Part shown: positions 34,339-41,615 of the stretch, piece after piece
How positions within the stretch are numbered: position 1 is the stretch's first letter
How the letters are laid out: every line of letters starts with the position of its first letter
From: Dysosmobacter welbionis
GTDB taxonomy: Bacteria > Bacillota > Clostridia > Oscillospirales > Oscillospiraceae
Assembly (NCBI RefSeq): GCF_005121165.3
Contig: NZ_CP034413.3
Location: 558,001 to 622,000, forward strand
Direction of reading: 5' to 3'
DNA: 64,000 nucleotides
Program-made: the position numbers and the translations under genes
The notes under the pieces: generated by a model
Database searches by the model: none
What the model was told of the DNA's origin: nothing
What the model saw: the letters and a program-made list of their open reading frames with translations, nothing else

Positions 34339-35955
34339 TCAGCTCACGATGATAAAGCCGTCATCCGGAGCCTCTTCTGCGGCAGCATCGCCGCCTCCAT
34401 CTCCGGTGCCGGAGGTCTGGCTGTCTCCAGTGCCCGAATCGGTCGTTCCTCCGCCTGCGTCAGGCGTGCCGCCGTCCGGAGTCCCGCTTGTGCCCGTACC
34501 CGGATCGGTGGTCCCGTCGGTGCCGGTGCCGGTGGTTCCTTCTCCGGTGTCAGGTCCTGTGGTCCCGCCGCCGGTGCCGGGATCTGTCCCGCCGTCGGGC
34601 GTTGTCCCTGTTCCGGGATCCGTCGTGCCAGAGCCCGGGTCTGTGGTCCCGCCCGTCCCCGGGTCCGTGGTTCCGCCATCCGGCGTCACCGGCAGGCCGG
34701 TGTCCGGATCGATGGGATTACCGTTCTCATCCACCGTGGGCGTCTCCTCCTCCGGCTTGCTGGGCGTGGTAGGCTTCACCGGCGGCCGGGCCGCCCGGCT
34801 GTCTTCCACATGGCCGGTGGACGAGCTGATGCTGCCGTCAGAGTTGACGGACATAATGTCCAAGTCGCTGAGGGTGAATACCTCCGTATAAGGACTCAGC
34901 TTGGTGTTCACCAGCTCCAGCAGCTCATTCGCGCTGGGCACCACGTAGGATTGATAGTTGTGATAGGTGCGGCTCCAGCAGGATGCGGTCCGGTTGGGCA
35001 TGGTGACAAACTCCACGTTCTCCATGCTCAGCCCACCCAGAATCGCCTGCTGGGCAAACCATAGGATATTCTGGAAGCTCAGGTCTGTCTCCACATTGTT
35101 CTGGAACACCTGGATGAACTGGTTGATCTTTGTGACGTTCTTGATCTGCAGCAGCTGGTCCACCATGGCGGTCAGAAACGCCTGCTGGGTCTTGATGCGG
35201 CCCAGATCGCCGTCCGGATAGCCGTAGCGCATGTCGTTGTCGTGGCGGTAGCGGAGCACCTGCATGGCGTCGTCCCCCGTGAGCAGGCGGTAGCCCTTCT
35301 CCTGGTGGATGTGAAGGTCCTGATAAGGATCGTCGTAGTTCATGTTCCGTGGCACGTCGAACCAGACGCCGCCCATGGCGTCCACGATCTGGCCCACGGC
35401 GTCCCACTCCACAACCACCTGATAGTCCGGCTCAAAGCCCACCAGCTGGGCGATTTCCTTGTAGAGATACTGGATCCCCCGGTCTCCGCCGCCATAGTAG
35501 TTATACACGGAGTTGATGCGCTTGATATCCCAGGAGACATTCACCATGGTATCCCGGGGAATAGACATCACCGTGGCCTTCTGGTTGGTCACGTCGTAGC
35601 TGGCCAGCAGCATCGTGTCCGTGTTGCCGCCGCCCCCCGTGTCCCGGCCCAGGATCAGGACCGTGTAATAGTCCTGACTCTTCCGTTCCCCGTCGCTGCG
35701 GGGGCGGGTCCCTTCGCCCCAGTCGATCTCCTCTTCCTGGGTCCCGCTGTCCGCATCCGCGTTCTTCTCCGGCAGATCCGGGCGAACGAACAGGCTCTGG
35801 CAGGCCACCACCGCGATCAGCACGATGGCCAGTACCACGGCTACCGCGATCAGCAGCTTCTGCTGCCGCGTCAGGCGGCTCGGTTTCTTCGGCTTCTTGG
35901 GTCTGCTCTTTTTCGGCGTCCCGCCCGCCGGATGCTTTCCGTTTTCTCTATCCAC
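34339..35955 (-). CDS. LCP-family wall-polymer ligase, paralog 2
   Basis: A 538-residue protein with the same plan as paralog 1: basic N-terminus, one membrane helix (LLIAVAVVLAIVLIAVVACQ), an LCP domain with the same GRDTGGGGNTDTM and SIPRDT motifs, and a low-complexity DPGTGG-rich tail ending PDDGFIIVS. The start of the LCP domain is almost identical to paralog 1 at DNA level, pointing to recent duplication or gene conversion, whereas the tails differ in repeat content. GTG 35955 follows AAAGGA and comes 7 bases after the nadD-yqeK stop. Confidence 0.9.
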   Translation of the reverse strand: MDRENGKHPAGGTPKKSRPKKPKKPSRLTRQQKLLIAVAVVLAIVLIAVVACQSLFVRPDLPEKNADADSGTQEEEIDWGEGTRPRSDGERKSQDYYTVLILGRDTGGGGNTDTMLLASYDVTNQKATVMSIPRDTMVNVSWDIKRINSVYNYYGGGDRGIQYLYKEIAQLVGFEPDYQVVVEWDAVGQIVDAMGGVWFDVPRNMNYDDPYQDLHIHQEKGYRLLTGDDAMQVLRYRHDNDMRYGYPDGDLGRIKTQQAFLTAMVDQLLQIKNVTKINQFIQVFQNNVETDLSFQNILWFAQQAILGGLSMENVEFVTMPNRTASCWSRTYHNYQSYVVPSANELLELVNTKLSPYTEVFTLSDLDIMSVNSDGSISSSTGHVEDSRAARPPVKPTTPSKPEEETPTVDENGNPIDPDTGLPVTPDGGTTDPGTGGTTDPGSGTTDPGTGTTPDGGTDPGTGGGTTGPDTGEGTTGTGTDGTTDPGTGTSGTPDGGTPDAGGGTTDSGTGDSQTSGTGDGGGDAAAEEAPDDGFIIVS

Positions 35956-35962
35956 TGTCTCT

Positions 35963-37153
35963 CTATCCTTTCAATGCGTCCCGCGCCTCAATGGTGGCGT
36001 GGTGCACAGGGTTTCCCATTTCGGTCATCTCTTCGATGGTCATCTCCAGGCCCATCAGCAGGCCCTCGTCCAGGTCTTTATAACACACAGCGCGGAGTTT
36101 GTCTACCCCCGGAAAATTCCGGGAGGGCTCGATATAATCCGCCAGATAGATCACTTTTTCCAGCAGGGTCATGTGGGCATGGCCCGTGGTGTGCCACCAG
36201 ATGGCGTTGTAGATTTCATCGTCCACACCGAACACGTCCCGGGCGATGGCCGCGCCGGTCTTGGCGTGGAGAAGCTTCAGGGCCTTCTGCTCCAGCTCGT
36301 CCAGCTGGATGCCGTACCGGCCGCACAGTTCCAGCTGCTCCTCCATGTTCAGCTTTTTTGTGCAGTCGTGCAGCAGTGCCGCTACCCGGGCCTTCTCCAC
36401 ATCGGCGCCGTACCGCTCCGCCAGACGGATGGCCTCCTGCTCCGTGCCCAGCACGTGGGGGATGCGCTTGTTTTTCAAATAACTCAGAGCTATCGGCCGC
36501 AGCTCCCGCAGGGGCAGGCGCTTCAAATCCGCCCGGGTGCCGTACAGTCCCTCCCGCAGGATATAGCCGTACACCGCCGGAGGCAGGAGATTCACGCCCT
36601 CTCCCTTCGCCAGCATGGTTCGCAGGTCTGTGGAGGACACATCCACCACGCCGGGGATGGTGAGGGTGAAGATCCGGGCCTGGGGATATGTCCGGTACAG
36701 ATAGTCCCGCTGAACGGAGAACAGCTCCTCCGTGTCCGCCTCCGTTCGGCCGAAGGTGGCGATCCCCGCCAGGGACAGAATCTTCTCCGCTTCGTGCCAG
36801 GTCTGGATGGTGAGGAACATGTCCGTGCCCATCAGCAGCCACAGCTCGTCCTCCGGGTACCGCTCCTTCAGCTGGGCCAGGGTGTCGGAGGTATAGCTCC
36901 GCCCCGTCCGCTTCAGCTCCAGATCCAGTACCTGGACCCGGTCCCCCAGGCCCAGCTGCTCCCCCGCCAGGCGGGTCATCTCAAGCCGCTGTTCCGGAGT
37001 GGGGCTGCCCGCTGGCAGCGCCTTGTGGGGTGGCTCCCGGTCCGGGACCAGCAGCAGCAGGTCCAGCTTCAGCAGCTCGAATACCGCCCGGGCCGCGGTC
37101 ACATGGCCCAGGTGGGGCGGGTTGAACGTCCCGCCGTAAACGCCGATCTTCAT
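35963..37153 (-). CDS. nadD: NadD-YqeK fusion: nicotinate-nucleotide adenylyltransferase plus HD hydrolase
   Basis: A 396-residue protein. Residues ~1-195 are NadD, with GVYGGTFNPPHLGHV and the late SSTDLRTMLAKGEGV. Residues ~205-396 are a YqeK HD domain (LLHDCTKKL, HAKTGA, then IWWHTTGHAHMTLLEKVIYLAD). NadD makes deamido-NAD from nicotinate mononucleotide; YqeK is a diadenosine tetraphosphatase. They are usually separate neighbours; a single chain is unusual but reading is continuous. ATG 37153 follows AAGAGGAA. Confidence 0.92.
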   Translation of the reverse strand: MKIGVYGGTFNPPHLGHVTAARAVFELLKLDLLLLVPDREPPHKALPAGSPTPEQRLEMTRLAGEQLGLGDRVQVLDLELKRTGRSYTSDTLAQLKERYPEDELWLLMGTDMFLTIQTWHEAEKILSLAGIATFGRTEADTEELFSVQRDYLYRTYPQARIFTLTIPGVVDVSSTDLRTMLAKGEGVNLLPPAVYGYILREGLYGTRADLKRLPLRELRPIALSYLKNKRIPHVLGTEQEAIRLAERYGADVEKARVAALLHDCTKKLNMEEQLELCGRYGIQLDELEQKALKLLHAKTGAAIARDVFGVDDEIYNAIWWHTTGHAHMTLLEKVIYLADYIEPSRNFPGVDKLRAVCYKDLDEGLLMGLEMTIEEMTEMGNPVHHATIEARDALKG

Positions 37154-37166
37154 ACGCGATTCCTCT

Positions 37167-37655
37167 TTATGGTTCAGATTTTTCCGCCGGAAGCTCCAAC
37201 TCCATCTCGTCATCCGTGGCGGTGAAGCCATACCGCTGATACAGCGGGCGGCCCATGGCGGTGGTGTGGAGAGAAACCGTCAAACAGCCCCGCTCACAGG
37301 CCGCTGCCGTGAGGAGATCCAGCATCCGCCATGCGATCCCCCGGCCTCGGAAGGCAGGATCCGTCCAGATGTTCATAATATGGCCGGACAGACCCGCGGG
37401 ATTGTGATAGGAGGGCATCTCCCGGCGGAGGTCCAGGCCGCCGGTGGCGGCCAGCCGCTCTCCCGCCAGCGCCAGAAGCGCAATGTGGCTGCCGGACGCC
37501 AGGGCCTGGCGGTAGTAATCCCGGACCGCATCCGGCAGGCCATGCGGCAGCGCCGCCGTCTCCGAAAGGTGCCGGTAGGTCCGGATGGCCCGGAGGCGGC
37601 TCTCCGTCAAGAGCTCCAGATCCCCGATCCCGGCAGTGCGGAACGTCAGTTCCAT
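37167..37655 (-). CDS. GNAT acetyltransferase
   Basis: A 162-residue protein with FRTAGIGDLELLTESRLRAI at the start, the acetyl-CoA motif region NIWTDPAFRGRGIAWRMLD, and RPLYQRYGF near the end. It transfers acetyl groups to an unknown substrate. It sits between yhbY and nadD-yqeK with 13-16 base gaps. Confidence 0.85.
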   Translation of the reverse strand: MELTFRTAGIGDLELLTESRLRAIRTYRHLSETAALPHGLPDAVRDYYRQALASGSHIALLALAGERLAATGGLDLRREMPSYHNPAGLSGHIMNIWTDPAFRGRGIAWRMLDLLTAAACERGCLTVSLHTTAMGRPLYQRYGFTATDDEMELELPAEKSEP

Positions 37656-37671
37656 CGGGCGCCTTCCCGGG

Positions 37672-38001
37672 TCACTGGGGGCGCTTCTTTGCCGGCTTCA
37701 CCAGCTGGATGCGCTTCTCCCTGGGCTTGGAGTGGCTCTCCCGGTACAGCACGAACTTCGTGCCGATGACCTGCACCACCTCGCTGCGGGTGGCCTTGGC
37801 CAGCTCCTCCGCGGCGGTGCGGGCGTCGTAGTCGATATTGTTGTCCAGCACCCGGCCCTTGATAAGCTCCCGGGCCTCCAGTGCGTCATCCGCCTGCTTG
37901 ATGAGGTTTGCCCCGATACCGTCCTTGCCCACCTGCAGGATCGTGTCGATGCTGTTTGCCAGGCCCCGCAGCTGGGCCCGCTGTTTGCTTGTCAGTTCCA
38001 T
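37672..38001 (-). CDS. yhbY: YhbY-type ribosome assembly RNA-binding protein
   Basis: A 109-residue protein with the CRS1-YhbY fold: MELTSKQRAQLRGLAN, the QVGKDGI loop and VVQVIGTKFVLYRES. It associates with pre-50S particles. The basic C-terminal tail is slightly long. ATG 38001 follows AAAGGAG. Confidence 0.93.
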   Translation of the reverse strand: MELTSKQRAQLRGLANSIDTILQVGKDGIGANLIKQADDALEARELIKGRVLDNNIDYDARTAAEELAKATRSEVVQVIGTKFVLYRESHSKPREKRIQLVKPAKKRPQ

Positions 38002-38039
38002 GTATACTCCTTTATTCCGGGAAATGGCCCCGGTCTTTT

Positions 38040-38245
38040 TTATTTTTCGTCATGCCAGGTAGACTGCCGCAGCTTCTCCATAGACTCCTAGGCAATCCAC
38101 TCTTCTGTATAGCCGCAGCTGCGGCAGACATACCTCTGAATTTTTGCATTTACAAAAAACCGATGGGAAAAGAATTGTACAGCCCCGGCTCCACTGCCAG
38201 CAGGTCCGCGCTGCCGCATTTGGGGCAGCGTCCGGTCGTTTTCAC
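38040..38245 (-). pseudogene. Small zinc-ribbon protein, frameshift plus in-frame amber
   Basis: From GTG 38245 (after GAGGAGGG) the frame gives RCPKCGSADLLAVEPG and is lost at the A6 run 38154-38159 (T6 on the coding strand). One extra T continues with RYVCRSCGYTEEWIA. A TAG at 38090-38088 then interrupts a segment, ESMEKLRQSTWHDEK, that resembles the usual tail of this small nucleic-acid-type zinc-ribbon family. Restored length is 68 residues. Two separate lesions make genuine decay more likely than a single sequencing error. Confidence 0.65.
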
Positions 38246-38275
38246 CGCAGTTCCCTCCTCATCAAAGGTAGACGG

Positions 38276-38866
38276 TTATTTTTTCAAATAAGTTGCCAGT
38301 TTCTCCGAAAATGCCCGCAGAGCTTTTCCTCTATGGGAGATGGCGCCCTTCTCCTCTGCCGTCAGCTGGCCGAAGGTCCTGCCCTTCTCCGGCACCAGGA
38401 ACACCGGGTCGTAGCCAAATCCCGCCGTCCCCATGGGGGCAAAGGCGATGGCACCGTCGCACCGGCCCTCCGCCGTCAGCTCGTCCCCGCCGGGAAAGGC
38501 GCAGGCGATGGCGCAGGCGAAGTGGGCCGCCCGGGTAGTCTGTCCCCGCATGTTCTGCAGCAACAGGGTATACCGCCCCCGGTCGTCCAGCTCCTCCCCG
38601 CCGTAACGGGCGGAATACACGCCGGGTCCTCCGTTCAGGGCGTCCACACAGAGACCGGAGTCGTCCGCGATGGCGGGCAGCCCGCTGGCCGCGCAGATGG
38701 CCTTGGCCTTCAGCATGGCGTTTTCCACAAAGGTGGTGCCGGTCTCCTCCACGTCTACGGAGATTCCCACGTCTGCGGGGCTCACCACTTCCACCCCCAG
38801 TCCGGAGAGGATATCCGCCATCTCCTTCAGCTTGCCGGGGTTATGGGTCGCCAACACGAATTTCAT
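38276..38866 (-). CDS. rdgB: XTP/dITP pyrophosphatase (HAM1/RdgB)
   Basis: A 196-residue protein with the family start FVLATHNPGKLKEM, IADDSGLCVDAL, GVYSARYGG and the end GAISHRGKALRAF. It hydrolyses non-canonical purine triphosphates to keep them out of nucleic acids. ATG 38866 follows AAAAGGAGG and overlaps the stop of the small membrane-protein pseudogene by ATGA. Confidence 0.95.
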   Translation of the reverse strand: MKFVLATHNPGKLKEMADILSGLGVEVVSPADVGISVDVEETGTTFVENAMLKAKAICAASGLPAIADDSGLCVDALNGGPGVYSARYGGEELDDRGRYTLLLQNMRGQTTRAAHFACAIACAFPGGDELTAEGRCDGAIAFAPMGTAGFGYDPVFLVPEKGRTFGQLTAEEKGAISHRGKALRAFSEKLATYLKK

Positions 38867-39150
38867 ACCGTCTCCTCCTTTTCCGCCGCACGGTCCAGAC
38901 GCTTGTTCCGGATGGTCAGCACCAGGTCGATGGTGACCATGGTGATATCCAGGATGTAAAAAGCCGCCACATAGGTGACATTTCCACTGATGAACTTCCC
39001 CGCCAAGCCGCAGAGATAGCCCACGATGATGCACACCTCAAACCATAGGCTCTTGCCCTTTGCAGTACGGGAGCGCACGGACTTTGTGATGTTGAAGGGC
39101 TAGGACAGGCCGAAGCAGATCAGCATAATCATCTCGAATACCTGCGCCAC
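38863..39150 (-). pseudogene. Small PQ-loop-like membrane protein interrupted by an amber codon
   Basis: From GTG 39150 (AAGGAG 9 bases upstream) the frame reads AQVFEMIMLICFGLS, then TAG at 39102-39100, then PFNITKSVRSRTAKGKS and three hydrophobic segments to the stop overlapping rdgB. I recall FG-x-SWP in this small membrane-protein family, so the amber replaces a conserved Trp (TGG to TAG, one base). Without it the product would be 95 residues with about three membrane spans. A downstream restart at GTG 39078 could still give a 71-residue fragment. Confidence 0.6.
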
Positions 39151-39181
39151 GGAAACCATCTCCTTCTTTCAATTTGTGGTT

Positions 39182-39898
39182 TTATCGCTTCAAAATCTCC
39201 CGCTGGAGCTTCAGCAGCTCCCGGTTGCCCTTGGCGCACAAGCGCACCAGCTCCTGTTGCTCCTGGGGTGTGAAGGCCCGGCCCTCGCCGGTGCCCTGGA
39301 GCTCGATGATCTCCCCCAGCTCATTCATCACACAGTTCAGGTCCACCTGGGCACGACTGTCCTCGCTGTACTGCAAATCCAGCATAAGGGTCTCCCCGAC
39401 GATTCCCGCAGACACCCCGGTGACGAAATGCCGGATGGGATTGGAGGCCAGCACGCCCTCCTCCACCAGCTTCCGGCAGGCCAGGGCCAGCGCCACAAAG
39501 CCGCCGGTGACGGATGCGGTGCGGGTTCCGCCGTCGCCCTGGAGCACGTCGCAGTCGATGGTGATGGTATGCTCCCCCAGCTTCGCCAGGTCCACGGCGG
39601 CCCGGAGGGAACGGCCCACCAGCCGCTGGATCTCTGCGCTGCGGGGCGAGAGCTTCAGCTTGGCGATGTCCCGCTTGCTGCGCTCCCGGTTGGCCCGGGG
39701 CAGCATGGAGTACTCCGCTGTCACCCAGCCGGTGCCCTCCGGCACATGGGGCGGCACCCGGTCCTCCACGCTGGCGCAGCAGAGAACCATGGTGTTGCCG
39801 CACTGGATGAGACAGCTGCCCTCCGCGAATTTTACGAAATCAGGGGTGATTTTGATCGGGCGCAGCTCGTCAAACGCCCGTCCGTCTTGTCTGGTCAT
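39182..39898 (-). CDS. rph: Ribonuclease PH
   Basis: A 238-residue protein with RNase PH signatures: RPIKITPDFVKFAEGSCLI, VEDRVPPHVP, GRSLRAAVDL and DCDVLQGDGGTRTASVTGG. It trims tRNA 3' ends phosphorolytically. ATG 39898 follows AAAAGGAG. Located between ftsY and rdgB in the long minus-strand block. Confidence 0.96.
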   Translation of the reverse strand: MTRQDGRAFDELRPIKITPDFVKFAEGSCLIQCGNTMVLCCASVEDRVPPHVPEGTGWVTAEYSMLPRANRERSKRDIAKLKLSPRSAEIQRLVGRSLRAAVDLAKLGEHTITIDCDVLQGDGGTRTASVTGGFVALALACRKLVEEGVLASNPIRHFVTGVSAGIVGETLMLDLQYSEDSRAQVDLNCVMNELGEIIELQGTGEGRAFTPQEQQELVRLCAKGNRELLKLQREILKR

Positions 39899-39913
39899 GG
39901 TATGCGCTCCTTT

Positions 39914-40195
39914 TCATTTTCCCCGCAGAGAGGACTGGATCGCCGCGAACGCACGGTCATAGTCATCCCTGTGAACATAGATGGTGTAGGTCAGGACGCT
40001 GTCCTGTACAGCAGTCGGAGCGGCCCCCTGCTGCGGCGGGCAGCCGCGGCGTATAGGCCCCGGGTCCTGGTGCCGCTGGAGAGCCCGGCATCTGAAAGCG
40101 CCCCGCGGATCAGAAAGTACATCTGCTGCGACGACACAGAGATCAGTTTTCTCCGATTCCAAATGGTGATCCTTGTCTCTCTGCTGCCGCTCAAA
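39914..40195 (-). pseudogene. Small DUF2007-like protein, apparently frameshifted
   Basis: Between ftsY and rph, two adjoining frames each give half of a plausible small protein. The first is IWNRRKLISVSSQQMYFLIR and GALSDAG; after a shift near 40080-40100 the second is SVLTYTIYVHRDDYDRAFAA, ending SSLRGK at 39914. The combined shape (strand, helix, gap, strand, IYVH-x-x-DYDRA) resembles small DUF2007-type domains. There is no good start codon: the only candidates are a TTG overlapping the ftsY end or an ATT. Confidence 0.4.
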
Positions 40196-41063
40196 TAATG
40201 GCCTCCACATATTCCTTCGCGTCGAAGGGCTTCAGGTCGTCCACCCCCTCGCCCACACCGGCCAGCTTCACCGGTACGCCCAGCTCCTTGGCGATGGCGA
40301 TGACGATGCCGCCCTTGGCCGTGCCATCCAGCTTCGTCAGCACGATGCCGGTGAGTCCTGCGGCCTCCTTGAACTGGCGGGCCTGGATCAGGCCGTTTTG
40401 TCCGGTGGTGGCATCCAGCACCAGCAGCGTCTCCCGTGCGGCGCCGGGGCATTCCCGGTCGATGATCTTGGAGAGCTTGGCGAGCTCCGCCATCAGGTTA
40501 GCCTTGTTGTGGAGGCGGCCGGCAGTGTCGCACAGCACCACATCCACCCCTCTTGCCTTGGCAGCCTGCAGGGCGTCGAACAGCACCGCGCCGGGGTCAG
40601 CCCCCTCGTGCTGGCGCACAAGTTCGCAGCCGGCCCGCTCCGCCCAGATCTGCAGTTGGTCCGCCGCTGCGGCCCGGAAGGTGTCCGCCGCGCAGAAGAG
40701 GACCCGCTTGCCCTCGCTTTTCAGCTGATAGCCCAGTTTGCCGATGGACGTGGTCTTGCCTACGCCGTTGACGCCGATGAACAGCACCACAGCAGGCCGG
40801 GTCGAGAGATCCAGCTCCGTGCCGCCCACGTCCATCTCCTCCGCCAGAATGTCCCGGAGGGCGGCCTTGACCGCCTCCTGGTCCTGGAGCTTCTCCTTCC
40901 GGACCCTCGTGCGGAGTTTTTCCACGGCGTCCAGCGCCGTGTCCATGCCCAGGTCCGCCAGGATCAGCGTCTCCTCCAACTCCTCGAAAAAGGCCTCGTC
41001 CGCCTCGGAGAAGCCGGAGAAGAGATTTGTGGTGATCTTTTTCAGCTTGTCAAAAAAGCCCAT
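40191..41063 (-). CDS. ftsY: Signal recognition particle receptor FtsY
   Basis: A 290-residue protein with a short N-domain and the NG GTPase core: GVNGVGKTTSIGKLG, DTFRAAAADQLQ, DVVLCDTAGRLHNKA and TKLDGTAKGG. It receives SRP-ribosome complexes at the membrane. The acidic A domain found in enterobacteria is nearly absent, as usual in Firmicutes. The smc gene lies upstream, the classical smc-ftsY order, here with two small genes between them. Confidence 0.97.
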   Translation of the reverse strand: MGFFDKLKKITTNLFSGFSEADEAFFEELEETLILADLGMDTALDAVEKLRTRVRKEKLQDQEAVKAALRDILAEEMDVGGTELDLSTRPAVVLFIGVNGVGKTTSIGKLGYQLKSEGKRVLFCAADTFRAAAADQLQIWAERAGCELVRQHEGADPGAVLFDALQAAKARGVDVVLCDTAGRLHNKANLMAELAKLSKIIDRECPGAARETLLVLDATTGQNGLIQARQFKEAAGLTGIVLTKLDGTAKGGIVIAIAKELGVPVKLAGVGEGVDDLKPFDAKEYVEAII

Positions 41064-41084
41064 GGTATCCTCCCAAATCGGAAA

Positions 41085-41336
41085 TCAGCGCCGGAGAGGT
41101 TTATCCCAGTCCAACCTGTTTCCGCAGTATTTGCAGTATTCGCCGGGAAAAAGCGGCAGATGTGCCCCGCACTCCGGGCAGCGGATCACGAACAACTGGA
41201 TCGCAAGGCCCGCCGCCAGCAGCAGTCCCCCGATCACGCCCGCCTCCGGTACAAATACGGTCCTGCTGAGGAACTGCAGAACAAATCCCGGGACTAGCAG
41301 GATAACGCTCAGGATCGTCCATCTGCGCAGTGTCAT
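41085..41336 (-). CDS. Two-helix membrane miniprotein with zinc ribbon
   Basis: An 83-residue protein with two predicted membrane helices (residues ~7-27 and ~33-51) and a C-terminal zinc ribbon, RCPECGAHL ... YCKYCGNRLDW. ATG 41336 follows GGAGG. It shares its design with the next small gene upstream, so the two are probably distant paralogs. Function unknown; the ribbon would face the cytoplasm if both helices span. Confidence 0.65.
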   Translation of the reverse strand: MTLRRWTILSVILLVPGFVLQFLSRTVFVPEAGVIGGLLLAAGLAIQLFVIRCPECGAHLPLFPGEYCKYCGNRLDWDKPLRR

Positions 41337-41384
41337 GAGATCGTCCTCCCAATCGCTTCAAATCCTCTTGCGCCGGGTCGCCGT

Positions 41385-41603
41385 TCACTCCACTTTCTTG
41401 CCGCAGTATGGGCAGGTCTTATCCGGTCGGAGCTCCCGAACGGACTTTCCGCAGTGGGGGCAGCGCAGCAGCCACCACACTAGCCCCAGATCCAAAAGGA
41501 AAATCAGCAGCCCTGCATAGGTCATCCATCCGCCCCGGAAGATAAGGAGGCCTGCCAGCAGGCCCACCCAGATGATCAGTATCTGTTTATGCTTGCGCTT
41601 CAT
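41385..41603 (-). CDS. Two-helix membrane miniprotein with zinc ribbon, second copy
   Basis: A 72-residue protein with two hydrophobic helices (residues ~8-22 and ~28-46) and a C-terminal ribbon, RCPHCGKSV ... CPYCGKKVE. ATG 41603 follows AAGGAG, 12 bases after the smc stop, so it is co-transcribed with smc and ftsY. Same plan as its neighbour. Function unknown. Confidence 0.65.
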   Translation of the reverse strand: MKRKHKQILIIWVGLLAGLLIFRGGWMTYAGLLIFLLDLGLVWWLLRCPHCGKSVRELRPDKTCPYCGKKVE

Positions 41604-41615
41604 GGATTCCGCTCC

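Noticed and set aside
38040-39150. Amber recoding (pyrrolysine or a suppressor tRNA) for the two in-frame TAG codons
   Set aside because: TAG is used as an ordinary stop for other genes here (for example at 2884-2886 and 60993-60995), and no suppressor tRNA or pyl gene is in the window.
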